NCBI GenBank assembly: GCA_024698965.1
Contig: JAILQM010000032.1
Coordinates: forward strand, 1-35,924
Direction of reading: 5' to 3'
From: Eubacterium sp.
GTDB lineage: Bacteria > Bacillota > Clostridia > Lachnospirales > Lachnospiraceae
DNA length: 35,924 bases
The position numbers were made by a program, and so were the translations under genes. The notes under the pieces are model-generated. The model was not told the DNA's origin. It ran no database searches and saw only the letters and a program-made list of their open reading frames with translations. This document shows positions 7,093 through 15,345 of this stretch, one piece after another (position 1 is the first letter of the stretch; each line of letters opens with the position of its first letter).

Positions 7093-8046
7093 ATGGCTGC
7101 ATATTTTGCATCATTAAACCCCGTCAACTTTTTCAACGCTTTGCCGTCGAATGTTGCGCAGGGACTTATCTGGGGAATAATGGCTCTCGGATTGTATATA
7201 ACTTTCAGAGTGCTTGATTTTGCCGACCTTACCGTGGACGGCTCAATGGCTACCGGTGGAGCGGTAACGGTTGTGCTTACAACAAACGGATGGAATATAT
7301 GGACGGCGCTCATAGTTGCTACACTTGCCGGAATGCTTGCCGGACTTGTGACAGGGCTTTTTCATACAAAGCTTGGCATCCCGCCTATACTTGCGGGAAT
7401 TCTGACTCAGATAGCGCTATATTCAATAAACCTGCATATTCTCGGAAGTGCGAATAAGGCGCTTTCGGTTGATAAGTATAATTTGATTCTTTCTTCAAGA
7501 AATATCACGCACGCAATTATTGTCGGTGCACTTTTCTGTATAGTAATAATAGCAATTATGTACTGGTTTTTCGGTACAGAGCTCGGTAGCGCAATAAGAG
7601 CAACGGGCTGCAATCCTAACATGAGTAAGGCTCAGGGTATTGCAATTAAAAATATGGAGCTTATCGGCCTTTGCCTTTCAAACGGTCTTGTTGCAATGAG
7701 CGGCGGCCTTTTGTCGCAGTACTCGGGCTTTGCCGATGTAAACAGCGGAAGAGGAGCCATTGTAATCGGACTTGCGGCAATCATTATCGGAGAAGTTATC
7801 GGAGATGCGATTTTGGGCAAGAGAATGAATTTTGTCGGAAGACTTTCATTTGTTGCCATTGGCGGCGTTCTTTATTACATAGTTATAGGAATTGTTATCT
7901 GGCTTAAGATGGATTCCAACGACCTTAAGCTTTTTACAGCCATAATAGTAGCAATCTTTTTGGCAGTACCTTATCTCAGACAGTCAAGCAAAAGTTCTTT
8001 CAGACGCGCTGCGAAACGCGGACAGGAAGACAGAGGGGAGGTATAA
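7093..8046 (+). CDS. ABC importer permease (TrpY-type, BPD_transp_2 fold)
   Basis: A 317-residue integral membrane protein with about eight hydrophobic segments. The stretch IMALGLYITFRVLDFADLTVDGS and the later GAIVIGLAAIIIGEVIGD are characteristic of permeases that accompany PF04392 binding proteins. The frame stays open back to GTG 7054, but that region is the right arm of the intercistronic hairpin; GGAGGA at 7079-7084 with ATG at 7093 is the real start. It probably works as a homodimer. The C-terminus is basic and cytoplasmic (SSKSSFRRAAKRGQ). Confidence 0.88.
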   Translation: MAAYFASLNPVNFFNALPSNVAQGLIWGIMALGLYITFRVLDFADLTVDGSMATGGAVTVVLTTNGWNIWTALIVATLAGMLAGLVTGLFHTKLGIPPILAGILTQIALYSINLHILGSANKALSVDKYNLILSSRNITHAIIVGALFCIVIIAIMYWFFGTELGSAIRATGCNPNMSKAQGIAIKNMELIGLCLSNGLVAMSGGLLSQYSGFADVNSGRGAIVIGLAAIIIGEVIGDAILGKRMNFVGRLSFVAIGGVLYYIVIGIVIWLKMDSNDLKLFTAIIVAIFLAVPYLRQSSKSSFRRAAKRGQEDRGEV

Positions 8047-8049
8047 AAA

Positions 8050-8844
8050 ATGCTGCATCTTAATAATATAAAAAAGACATTCAATCCTGATACCATTAAT
8101 GAGAAGGTTGCTCTTGCCGGGGTAGATCTTCATCTTAATGAAGGTGATTTCGTAACTATAATCGGCGGTAACGGAGCCGGAAAGTCGACTACTCTTAACG
8201 CTATAGCGGGTGTCTGGCCTGTTGATGGCGGAAGTATTGTGCTTGACGGAATAGATGTTACCGGACTTCCCGAACATAAAAGAGCAAAATATCTCGGAAG
8301 AGTTTTCCAGGATCCTATGACCGGAACCGCTGCTACCATGCAGATTGATGAAAATCTTGCACTTGCCGCAAGAAGAGGAAAATCAAGAGGACTCGGATGG
8401 GGAATTCATGCAAAGGAAAGAAAAAGATATAAAGAGCTTTTAAAGATTTTAGACCTCGGACTTGAGGACAGAATGACTTCTAAGGTCGGACTTTTATCCG
8501 GAGGACAAAGACAGGCTCTTACTCTTCTTATGGCTACACTTGAGCATCCTAAGCTTTTGCTTTTGGATGAGCATACGGCAGCACTCGATCCGAAGACTGC
8601 AGCCAAGGTTTTGGAGATTACCGACAGAATTATTGCCGAGAATAATCTTACGGCAATGATGGTTACTCATAACATGAGAGATGCTATAAACCACGGAAAC
8701 AGACTTGTGATGATGCATGAGGGACGTGTCATTGTGGATATAGGAGCGGAAGAGAAAAAGAAACTCACCGTTGAAGACCTTCTCCAGAAATTCGAAGAGG
8801 TCAGCGGAGAAGAGTTTGCCAACGACAGAATGATGTTGTCATAA
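8050..8844 (+). CDS. ABC importer ATP-binding protein (TrpZ-type)
   Basis: A 264-residue ATPase that powers the importer. Walker A is GGNGAGKST (39-47), the Q-loop region is VFQDPMTGTAATM, the signature is LSGGQRQALTLLMA (near 153), and Walker B is LLLLDEHTAALDPKTA, where the DEHTAALDP wording is usual in this subfamily. It starts three bases after the permease with GGGGAGG upstream. No terminator follows, so comF-like transcription may continue from it. Confidence 0.93.
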   Translation: MLHLNNIKKTFNPDTINEKVALAGVDLHLNEGDFVTIIGGNGAGKSTTLNAIAGVWPVDGGSIVLDGIDVTGLPEHKRAKYLGRVFQDPMTGTAATMQIDENLALAARRGKSRGLGWGIHAKERKRYKELLKILDLGLEDRMTSKVGLLSGGQRQALTLLMATLEHPKLLLLDEHTAALDPKTAAKVLEITDRIIAENNLTAMMVTHNMRDAINHGNRLVMMHEGRVIVDIGAEEKKKLTVEDLLQKFEEVSGEEFANDRMMLS

Positions 8845-8894
8845 AAACAGGGGGAAATAATACGAGGGGAATTACAGCAAGACTTTCAGACAGG

Positions 8895-9614
8895 TTGCTT
8901 CGGCTTATTTATCCGCCGAGGTGCCCTGTCTGTAATTGTATATTGGGGAAAGATAAACTTGTGTGCAAAAAATGCGTGGATGGGCTTTCTTATAATGAGG
9001 ACATGGTGTGCGAAAAATGCGGTAAGCCCATAAGCGAAAATGCAAAGCTTTGCCGGGACTGTGAAAAGGGCGGACATAAGTTTACAAAAGCACGCTCTGT
9101 CTGGGTGCTTGAAGGGGAAATAAGAGAAGCTCTTTACAGGTTTAAGTTTAATAACAGAAGAGATTATGCGAAGTTTTTTTCTTATGAAGCGGTTAAAAGA
9201 ACGGGAGAGTGGATAAGAGAAATAAACCCTGATGCAATAGTTGCCGTTCCAATGCATAAAAAAGCCGTAAGAGTAAGAGGGTATAATCAGTCTCTTGTTT
9301 TGGCAAGGGAAATTTCCAAACTGACAGGAATTAAGACAGATGAGAAGCTGATTATAAAAGTGAAGAATACTTTGCCGCAAAAGGGGCTTTCCGCAAGGGA
9401 CAGGAAAAATAATTTAAAAAATGCTTTTAAATTAAACCGTAATGATGTACAATTAAAAAGCATTCTCATAGTAGATGATATTTATACTACGGGTAGCACA
9501 GCAGATGCTGTAGCTGAGATACTTAATAATGCCGGAGTCGGAAATGTATATGTACTTTGTATGTGTACGGGCCGGATTCATAAGGCAGGTTATATGCAAA
9601 ATATAGATGATTAG
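8895..9614 (+). CDS. comFC: ComF family protein (zinc ribbon plus phosphoribosyltransferase domain)
   Basis: A roughly 239-residue ComFC-like protein, a family tied to DNA uptake and recombination. It begins with the hallmark YPPRCPVC followed by more cysteine pairs (CKKC, CEKC, CRDC), forming an N-terminal zinc ribbon, and carries the phosphoribosyltransferase motif SILIVDDIYTTGSTADAV near residue 190. The start is uncertain: no ATG or GTG lies upstream in frame, so I chose TTG 8895, which has only a weak AGACAGG next to it; an ATT at 8871 after GAGGGG would add ITARLSDR, which resembles the usual N-terminal helix. Followed by the yvyF-like gene as in the comF-flgM region of Bacillus. Confidence 0.85.
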   Translation: MLRLIYPPRCPVCNCILGKDKLVCKKCVDGLSYNEDMVCEKCGKPISENAKLCRDCEKGGHKFTKARSVWVLEGEIREALYRFKFNNRRDYAKFFSYEAVKRTGEWIREINPDAIVAVPMHKKAVRVRGYNQSLVLAREISKLTGIKTDEKLIIKVKNTLPQKGLSARDRKNNLKNAFKLNRNDVQLKSILIVDDIYTTGSTADAVAEILNNAGVGNVYVLCMCTGRIHKAGYMQNIDD

Positions 9615-9625
9615 GAGGAGCGGTT

Positions 9626-10036
9626 ATGGATGTAATGAATTGTAAGAGTTGTGGATCGCTTTTTAATTACATAGGTGGAGACAAGATTTGTCCTAGATGT
9701 AAGGAAAAGCTTGAAGAAAAATTCCAGCAAGTCAAAGAATTTGTAAGACAGAACGGAAGAGCAGGCTTTGAAGAAATTTCAAGAGAGTGCGATGTTTCCA
9801 CAAAACAGATCAAGCAGTGGGTAAGAGAAGAAAGACTTGTATTTGCCGAGGATTCTCTTATTACAATAGAGTGCGAAAGATGTGGAGCACCTATTAAAAG
9901 CGGAAGATTCTGCAAGCAGTGTGCTGCAGGAATGACAAACAGTCTTAATGATGCCTTCGGTCTTAATAAGAAGAAGGAAGTTGTTAAAAAGGACAGAGAA
10001 GCAACCAGAAACAGAATGCGATTTTTGGATAACTAA
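9626..10036 (+). CDS. yvyF: YvyF-like flagellar-operon regulator protein
   Basis: A 136-residue protein with an N-terminal zinc pair (CKSCG...CPRCK, residues 5-25), a helical segment, a winged-helix-like region reading DVSTKQIKQWVREERL (near 55-70), and a second zinc pair (CERCGAPI...CKQC, near 86-102). This layout and length match the YvyF family (about 139 residues in Bacillus), whose gene sits between comFC and flgM; YvyF is associated with flagellar gene control. TAGGAGG at 9612-9618 overlaps the end of comF and fixes the start. FlgM itself is not here; a terminator follows directly. Confidence 0.8.
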   Translation: MDVMNCKSCGSLFNYIGGDKICPRCKEKLEEKFQQVKEFVRQNGRAGFEEISRECDVSTKQIKQWVREERLVFAEDSLITIECERCGAPIKSGRFCKQCAAGMTNSLNDAFGLNKKKEVVKKDREATRNRMRFLDN

Positions 10037-10045
10037 TAATTATGG

Positions 10046-10076
10046 CGCCATCTGCAGACGCAGGTGGCGTTTTTTT
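10046..10076 (+). terminator. Intrinsic terminator after yvyF
   Basis: CGCCATCTGC (10046-10055) pairs with GCAGGTGGCG (10060-10069) with one G-U pair and an AGAC loop, followed by seven T residues. Confidence 0.93.
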
Positions 10077-10123
10077 GTGTTTTATTGCCGAACATAAATT
10101 GCTAAATAACAATAAACTCTCGC

Positions 10124-10148
10124 TTTACATCATACTTTGTGGTAGAAT
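10124..10148 (+). promoter_or_regulatory. Candidate extended -10 promoter for the cdaA region
   Basis: TGG-TAGAAT (10140-10148) is an extended -10 element (TGnTAnAAT). TTTACA at 10124-10129 is a good -35 hexamer but only 13 bases away, too close to pair with it normally, so the extended -10 probably acts alone. It lies between a terminator and the next gene, where a promoter is needed. Confidence 0.45.
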
Positions 10149-10184
10149 TAGTTTGAATTTTTATGTTCAAAGGATATAAAAGAA

Positions 10185-10598
10185 ATGGTAAGCGAAGAAA
10201 AAACAGCAATCATGACAAAGCTCTCCGCGTTCGAACAGGAACATGAAAGAGAGATTGAAATGAAGACCAAGTACAAAAGGAGAGATTATGTCTCGGTTAA
10301 GATGTTTCAGGCATTTTTAATGTCTTCGATTGCTTATGTATTGGCCGCAGCCGCAATTGTATATTTTAAAAGTGAGGTAGGCAGCGTTGCATTTAGGTTG
10401 GATAATGCGGCGGTGGCTGTATTTGGCTGTTATTTTATATTCGTTCCCATTATGCTGATGATAGTTTTTATTTATGCTCGAAAGAGATACGATGCTATTG
10501 CAAAGGTTGTAGCCGTATATCAGGATGAGCTCAAAAAGCTCGAAAAACTGTATACGGAAGAGGGGGTAAAGCAAGATGCTGGCAATATTGGAAGTTAG
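10185..10598 (+). CDS. Small membrane protein of unknown function upstream of the cdaA operon
   Basis: I do not recognise this 137-residue protein. It has a charged, probably cytoplasmic N-terminus (1-43), two hydrophobic helices (about 44-65 and 77-98, the second containing FGCYFIFVPIMLMIVFIY), and a C-terminal charged helix (YDAIAKVVAVYQDELKKLEKLY) that looks like a short coiled coil. AAAGGA at 10169-10174 serves the ATG. Its last 23 bases overlap the next gene, which indicates translational coupling and a shared role with that larger membrane protein. First gene of the run leading to cdaA. Confidence 0.75.
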   Translation: MVSEEKTAIMTKLSAFEQEHEREIEMKTKYKRRDYVSVKMFQAFLMSSIAYVLAAAAIVYFKSEVGSVAFRLDNAAVAVFGCYFIFVPIMLMIVFIYARKRYDAIAKVVAVYQDELKKLEKLYTEEGVKQDAGNIGS

Positions 10599-11505
10599 AG
10601 AAAAAATAAGAAGCTTTGTCGGGACATATGATAAGTTTATAAGAATTATACTCAAGTTTTTGCTGACTTTTATCAGCTTATATATGATAGTAAGCTTTCT
10701 CGGACAGGATATATCGGGAAAACTCATGCTTGTTTTTGTTGCACTGGGTATTATTTGTTCGGCCCTTCCCGGAGCCGTAGGACCGACGGTTTGCAGTCTC
10801 GGAGCATTGATTGTTGTCTTTATAAGAGAACCTTATCTGGCCGGGATTTTGGGAGGACTGCTTCTTATAATGGTGCTTGTGTATTTTGCCTATATACCGG
10901 ATAATGCGGTGGTTATGCTTATAACCATTATTGCAGCAATTGTTGGATTGCCTTATATTACCCCTGTTTGTGCAGGGATGTTTAAAAAGCCCCATTCAAG
11001 TATTGCGGTTGGATTCGGAATGGTTACCTACTACATTCTTATTGCGATAAAAAGCATTCTCGTATCCATAGAAGCGCTTGGCGAGACTGATGATACATCG
11101 GTAATAGAAATGTTTGTAACACAGCTTAAGCAGAATAAGGAAATTATTTTTGCGACCATACTCGCAATGCTGGTTGTGATTATTGTATATGCAATAAGAA
11201 GCATTGCCATAGATTATGCGTGGCAGATGGCTGCCGGAATAGGCATACTTTTAACCCTGCTTGCCTATCTTATAGCGGATTTTTCGCTCGAACTTTATAA
11301 GAATATGGCGGCAATTTTCGGTGGATGCATTTTATCCGCAGTTATCGTGTTTTTGATTGGATTTATCTGCTACCACATGGACTATACCAGAACAGAGTAT
11401 GTCCAATTTGAAGATGAAGAATATAAGTACTATGTCAAAGCGGTACCTAAGGTTTCCGTAAAGGCAATGGAAAAAACAGTAAGAAATATTAATGAAGAAG
11501 AATAG
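10576..11505 (+). CDS. Polytopic membrane protein of unknown function directly upstream of cdaA
   Basis: A 309-residue protein with roughly eight hydrophobic segments spread over residues 19-270 and a soluble C-terminal tail (about 35 residues) that contains YVQFEDEEYKYYVKAVPK, a tyrosine-rich acidic motif that looks conserved rather than random. No transporter signature or enzyme motif is apparent to me. GAGGGGG nine bases upstream supports ATG 10576. It overlaps the previous gene by 23 bases and is followed after 60 bases by cdaA, so it may act with c-di-AMP signalling, turgor control or envelope assembly; that is inference from position only. Confidence 0.75.
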   Translation: MLAILEVREKIRSFVGTYDKFIRIILKFLLTFISLYMIVSFLGQDISGKLMLVFVALGIICSALPGAVGPTVCSLGALIVVFIREPYLAGILGGLLLIMVLVYFAYIPDNAVVMLITIIAAIVGLPYITPVCAGMFKKPHSSIAVGFGMVTYYILIAIKSILVSIEALGETDDTSVIEMFVTQLKQNKEIIFATILAMLVVIIVYAIRSIAIDYAWQMAAGIGILLTLLAYLIADFSLELYKNMAAIFGGCILSAVIVFLIGFICYHMDYTRTEYVQFEDEEYKYYVKAVPKVSVKAMEKTVRNINEEE

Positions 11506-11565
11506 CAGCCTATATGCTTATTTGCTCATGGCTGCGGCGATTAAATATAAAAGAAAGGAGGCAAT

Positions 11566-12459
11566 ATGGAACTATTTGACGGAATAAACAATTTCATAGA
11601 CAAATACCTTTATTGGGATACGCCGGCTTCTGTCGGAATTACCGATATTATTGAGATTATAATTATTGCCTTCCTTATCTATGAGCTGATGGCCTGGATA
11701 AAGAAGAATAAGGCTTGGAATTTGCTTAAAGGTATAATATTTATTCTGGCATTTGTGGGATTTGCCGCAATCTTCCAGATGAATACAATACTTTGGCTGG
11801 CGGAAAAGCTTTTCAATGTTGCTGTTATTGCGATGATAGTTGTATTCCAGCCGGAGCTTAGAAATGCACTTGAACATCTCGGAAGGAAAAAGCTTTTTTC
11901 CGGACTTTTGTCTTTCAGTACGGATGAGTCAAACCTCAGAAAAGAAAAACTCAAAGTTATTGACGAGGTAGTGGATGCGTCTGTTGCAATGGGACAGGTA
12001 AAAACCGGAGCACTTATGGTGTTTGAAAAAGACAGCCTTCTTGAGGGAGTTATTCAGACCGGTATAGAACTCGATGCGGAGATAAGCAAACAGCTTATTA
12101 TAAATATTTTTGAACATAACACACCGCTTCATGACGGAGCCGTTGTTATAAGAAACTTAAGGATTGCGGCCGCAACATGTTATCTGCCGCTTTCCGACAA
12201 CATGGATATAAGTAAAGATCTCGGAACAAGACACAGAGCGGCTCTCGGAATAAGCGAAGTAAGCGATTCTTTAACCGTTGTTGTTTCTGAGGAGACGGGA
12301 AAGATTTCGGTTGCCCTTGAGGGTAAGCTTTATACGGATGTAACCATGGATACCCTTATTAAGATGCTCAAGTCGTTCATGCTTGTAAACGAAGTTGCCG
12401 AAAATAAGATTCCTGTTATAAAAAGGAGGCCGAAGAATGATAAAGATAGTGACAAATAA
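11566..12459 (+). CDS. cdaA: Diadenylate cyclase CdaA (membrane DisA_N protein)
   Basis: CdaA joins two ATP into c-di-AMP, which controls potassium and osmolyte transport and wall stability. The 297-residue protein has three N-terminal membrane helices (about 29-45, 54-71, 81-95) and a DAC domain with the catalytic HDGAVVI (DGA at 190-192) and GTRHRAALG (RHR at 222-224). AAAGGAGG precedes ATG 11566. It overlaps the next gene, cdaR, by 23 bases, and glmM follows, giving the conserved cdaA-cdaR-glmM order of Firmicutes in which both partners modulate the cyclase. The C-terminus is long and basic ([14 protein letters not shown]). Confidence 0.96.
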   Translation: MELFDGINNFIDKYLYWDTPASVGITDIIEIIIIAFLIYELMAWIKKNKAWNLLKGIIFILAFVGFAAIFQMNTILWLAEKLFNVAVIAMIVVFQPELRNALEHLGRKKLFSGLLSFSTDESNLRKEKLKVIDEVVDASVAMGQVKTGALMVFEKDSLLEGVIQTGIELDAEISKQLIINIFEHNTPLHDGAVVIRNLRIAAATCYLPLSDNMDISKDLGTRHRAALGISEVSDSLTVVVSEETGKISVALEGKLYTDVTMDTLIKMLKSFMLVNEVAENKIPVIKRRPKNDKDSDK

Positions 12460-13693
12460 TATCGGCCTTAAAATACTTGCCCTTGTATTTGCGGCATTTT
12501 TATGGCTTGTTGTTGTAAATATAGAAGATCCCGAAATAACAAGGAGTTTTCTGGTGTCGGTATCCATTGAAAACGAAGATGTTATTGAGGAAGCCGGAAA
12601 GGTATATGAGATTCTCGGAGACAGTGACAGCGTAAGAGTTACCGTAACGGCTAAAAGAAAGACTATGGACAAACTTTCTGCGTCCGATTTCCAGGCAGTG
12701 GCAGACTTTAATGATTTGACGGAAGACGAGCTTGAGGGAGTACAGGAGCTGCAGATATATATTACGACATTAAGATATACCAATCAGGTATCTATATCAT
12801 CAAGAGTTAAGTATCTTGAGGTAAATATAGAAGAGGAAGAAGAAAAGACAGTTGAGGTTACTCCTTCGTACACAGGTACTCCGGCGGACGGATATCTTGT
12901 CGACACCATTACGGCAAATCCCGAAAAGGTAACGGTTTCGGGACCGGAAACCGTGGTAAGTAAGATATCATATGCTCAGGCCGAAGTGGATGTTACATCT
13001 ATGAGTTCCGATGTGGATATAAACGCTGATGTGGTGCTCTACGATGAGAGCGGTGAAGTAATTGCCGATGACAGATTGACAATTGATTCGGATACGGTTA
13101 AAGTATCTATTGTTTTTTCTGAACAAAAAACCGTTAAACTGACGTATTCTACCGAAGGAACTCCTGCGAGCGGCTATGAGGTGGTAGACGTATCTGGCAA
13201 TGTGAGCGAAGTAAGCGTTCGCGGCGCCGGAGATGAGTTTGAGGGACTTGACTTTGTCATTATTTCGGGATATGACCTTAATGTTGATGGGCAGTCCCAG
13301 ACGGTGACCAAAACGCTTAGCATAGCTGACTACCTTCCTGACGGCGTAAGCCTTGCAGAAGGCGAGCCTGAAGAAGTTACGGTTACTATAAGCATTGAAC
13401 CATATTCAGAAAAGACACTTACAATAAATACTTCAAATATAGATGTAAGCGGACTTTCGTCCGACGATTATACGATTGAAGAGTCAAGCGTAAGCGTGAC
13501 TGTAAGTGCGCCTGAAGATGTTATAAGCAGTATAGATTCGGGCGATATTGAAATGTCAATGGATTTAAGTGATTACAGCGACGGCACACATACGGTAACT
13601 GTGGATGTCACATTACCTGATGATGTCGAACTTGCGGATGATGTAACAGTGACTGTTGTAATAGATTCCGCTTCAGATGATAACGAAGAATAG
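12437..13693 (+). CDS. cdaR: CdaR, YbbR-domain regulator of CdaA
   Basis: A 418-residue membrane-anchored extracytoplasmic protein known in the family to regulate the diadenylate cyclase. One N-terminal helix ([20 protein letters not shown]) is followed by about four tandem YbbR repeats (roughly 36-130, 138-228, 232-318, 320-410), each with the V(.)V.G(P)...V pattern, for example [18 protein letters not shown]. The sequence is very acidic with abundant Asp and Ser, expected for an exported all-beta protein. AAAAGGAGG lies inside the end of cdaA and sets ATG 12437. The acidic tail has no second anchor. Confidence 0.93.
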   Translation: MIKIVTNNIGLKILALVFAAFLWLVVVNIEDPEITRSFLVSVSIENEDVIEEAGKVYEILGDSDSVRVTVTAKRKTMDKLSASDFQAVADFNDLTEDELEGVQELQIYITTLRYTNQVSISSRVKYLEVNIEEEEEKTVEVTPSYTGTPADGYLVDTITANPEKVTVSGPETVVSKISYAQAEVDVTSMSSDVDINADVVLYDESGEVIADDRLTIDSDTVKVSIVFSEQKTVKLTYSTEGTPASGYEVVDVSGNVSEVSVRGAGDEFEGLDFVIISGYDLNVDGQSQTVTKTLSIADYLPDGVSLAEGEPEEVTVTISIEPYSEKTLTINTSNIDVSGLSSDDYTIEESSVSVTVSAPEDVISSIDSGDIEMSMDLSDYSDGTHTVTVDVTLPDDVELADDVTVTVVIDSASDDNEE

Positions 13694-13704
13694 AGGTTTT
13701 TTTA

Positions 13705-15054
13705 ATGGCTAGATTATTTGGAACAGACGGTGTAAGGGGTGTGGCAAACTCCGAGCTTACACCGGAGCTTGCCATGAAGCTTGGACAGGCGGGTGCTTTT
13801 GTTCTGACAAAGGAAAATTCACATCAGCCGACAATACTTGTGGGATGTGATACAAGAATATCGGGAGAGATGCTTGCTTATGCCCTTATGGCAGGAGCCT
13901 GCTCAGTAGGAGCGAATGCGGTTTATGTGGGCGTAGTGCCGACACCTGCAATAGCATATCTTACAAGAACATCGAAGGTAGATGCCGGAGTTGTTATATC
14001 TGCATCTCATAATCCGATGGAATTTAACGGCATTAAGTTTTTTAACGGAAACGGATTTAAGCTTTCGGATGAACTTGAAGACGAGATAGAAGATTATATA
14101 AATAATGACATGAAGGGCGTAGAGCGTCCAACCGGAGAAAAAGTCGGAAGAATAAGTCATAAGGAAGATGCGGTTGAAGACTATGTTGAGTTTGTAACTT
14201 CGACTGTTCCCGTAGATCTTTCGGGACTTAAGATAGTAATAGACTGTGCGGAAGGGGCATCGTACAGAACGAGCGTATCGGCCTTGAGTATTCTCGGGGC
14301 AGAGCTTGTTGCAATTCATACGAAGCCTGACGGAACCAATATAAATAAGGACTGCGGTTCCACACATATGGAAGAGCTGCAGCAGAGAGTTGTAAAAGAA
14401 AAAGCTGATTTTGGTCTTGCATTTGACGGAGACGCAGACAGACTGCTTGCGGTAGATGAAAACGGAGAGCTTGTTGACGGAGACAAGCTTATGGCTATTT
14501 GCGGCCTCAGACTCAGAGAAACAGGCAAGCTTAAAAAAGATACTATAGTAACTACCGTTATGAGCAACCTCGGATTTTGGCTTATGGCTGAAAAAGAGGG
14601 GCTTAATCTTGAAAAGACAAAGGTTGGGGACAGATATGTTCTTGAGCGAATGCTTGAAATTGATGCAAGCATAGGAGGAGAGCAGTCCGGTCATATTATT
14701 TTTCTCGATGAAAATACTACCGGAGACGGACTCTTGAGTGCACTTCATCTTCTTGAGGCGGTCGTATCGAGCGGCAAAAAGCTTTCGGAGCTTGCAAGCG
14801 TTATGGAGGTGCTTCCTCAGGCGCTTATAAATGCAAAGGTACCGAATGATAAAAAAGAAAAATATATGGAATATCCGGTTATAGCCGATGCTATTAAAAA
14901 ACTCGAAGAAGATTTTGCCGGTGAAGGACGCGTTCTTATCAGACCTTCGGGAACTGAACCGCTTGTAAGAGTTATGATAGAAGGTAAGGATCAGGCGCGT
15001 ATTGAAGAGGCGGCAAGATCGCTTGCGGATCTTATTGACCGCACAATGAATTAA
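13705..15054 (+). CDS. glmM: Phosphoglucosamine mutase GlmM
   Basis: GlmM converts glucosamine-6-phosphate to glucosamine-1-phosphate on the way to UDP-GlcNAc for peptidoglycan and amino-sugar polymers. The 449-residue length is standard. The phosphoserine loop [16 protein letters not shown] (Ser101), metal loop DGDADRLL (near 240), sugar loop GEQSGHI (near 325) and phosphate loop [12 protein letters not shown] (near 415) are all intact. It starts 11 bases after cdaR. GlmM is known to bind and restrain CdaA in other Firmicutes, so the cluster couples wall precursor supply to c-di-AMP. Confidence 0.97.
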   Translation: MARLFGTDGVRGVANSELTPELAMKLGQAGAFVLTKENSHQPTILVGCDTRISGEMLAYALMAGACSVGANAVYVGVVPTPAIAYLTRTSKVDAGVVISASHNPMEFNGIKFFNGNGFKLSDELEDEIEDYINNDMKGVERPTGEKVGRISHKEDAVEDYVEFVTSTVPVDLSGLKIVIDCAEGASYRTSVSALSILGAELVAIHTKPDGTNINKDCGSTHMEELQQRVVKEKADFGLAFDGDADRLLAVDENGELVDGDKLMAICGLRLRETGKLKKDTIVTTVMSNLGFWLMAEKEGLNLEKTKVGDRYVLERMLEIDASIGGEQSGHIIFLDENTTGDGLLSALHLLEAVVSSGKKLSELASVMEVLPQALINAKVPNDKKEKYMEYPVIADAIKKLEEDFAGEGRVLIRPSGTEPLVRVMIEGKDQARIEEAARSLADLIDRTMN

Positions 15055-15066
15055 GAGGACAAAAAA

Positions 15067-15330
15067 ATGGTTAGCAAAAAAGTTGTTGTAAACTGTCCGA
15101 TAGGTTTGCAGGTACAGCCGGCAGGAGTAGTCTGCAAAGCAGCGGTTGAGTTTAAAAGTAAGATTTCGTTCGATTATTACGGCGGAAACGCCAATGCGAA
15201 AAGCATGCTTAATATTTTGGGGGCGTGCATTAAGGACAAAGATGAAATAGAACTTATATGTGATGGGGAGGATGAGAACGAAGCACTTGAGGTTATAGCG
15301 ACCCTGCTTGAAGAAGGACTTGCAGGATAG
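15067..15330 (+). CDS. HPr-like protein with Gln15 and Ser46 (Crh-like)
   Basis: An 87-residue protein with the full HPr fold length. In HPr the active-site motif is G-(I/L)-H-A-R-P-A with His15 phosphorylated by enzyme I. Here it reads GLQVQPAG, so residue 15 is Gln and residue 17 is Gln instead of Arg; PTS phosphotransfer should be impossible. The regulatory site is kept: NAKSMLNI places Ser at exactly 46, the site of HPr kinase. Gln15 with Ser46 is the signature of Bacillus Crh, which acts only as a CcpA co-repressor and metabolic regulator. It lies 12 bases after glmM and 15 before the priming glycosyltransferase. Whether it is a true Crh orthologue or an independent loss is open. Confidence 0.85.
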   Translation: MVSKKVVVNCPIGLQVQPAGVVCKAAVEFKSKISFDYYGGNANAKSMLNILGACIKDKDEIELICDGEDENEALEVIATLLEEGLAG

Positions 15331-15345
15331 TTGGAGGATGGATAA

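Noticed and set aside
10087-10094. GCCGAACA as a second sigma-D -10 box
   Set aside because: The place for the -35 lies in the T run of a terminator and has no TAAA-like sequence.
11505-11535. GCAGCC/GGCTGC pair before cdaA as a regulatory hairpin
   Set aside because: Only six base pairs with a 19-base loop and no further support; not better than chance.
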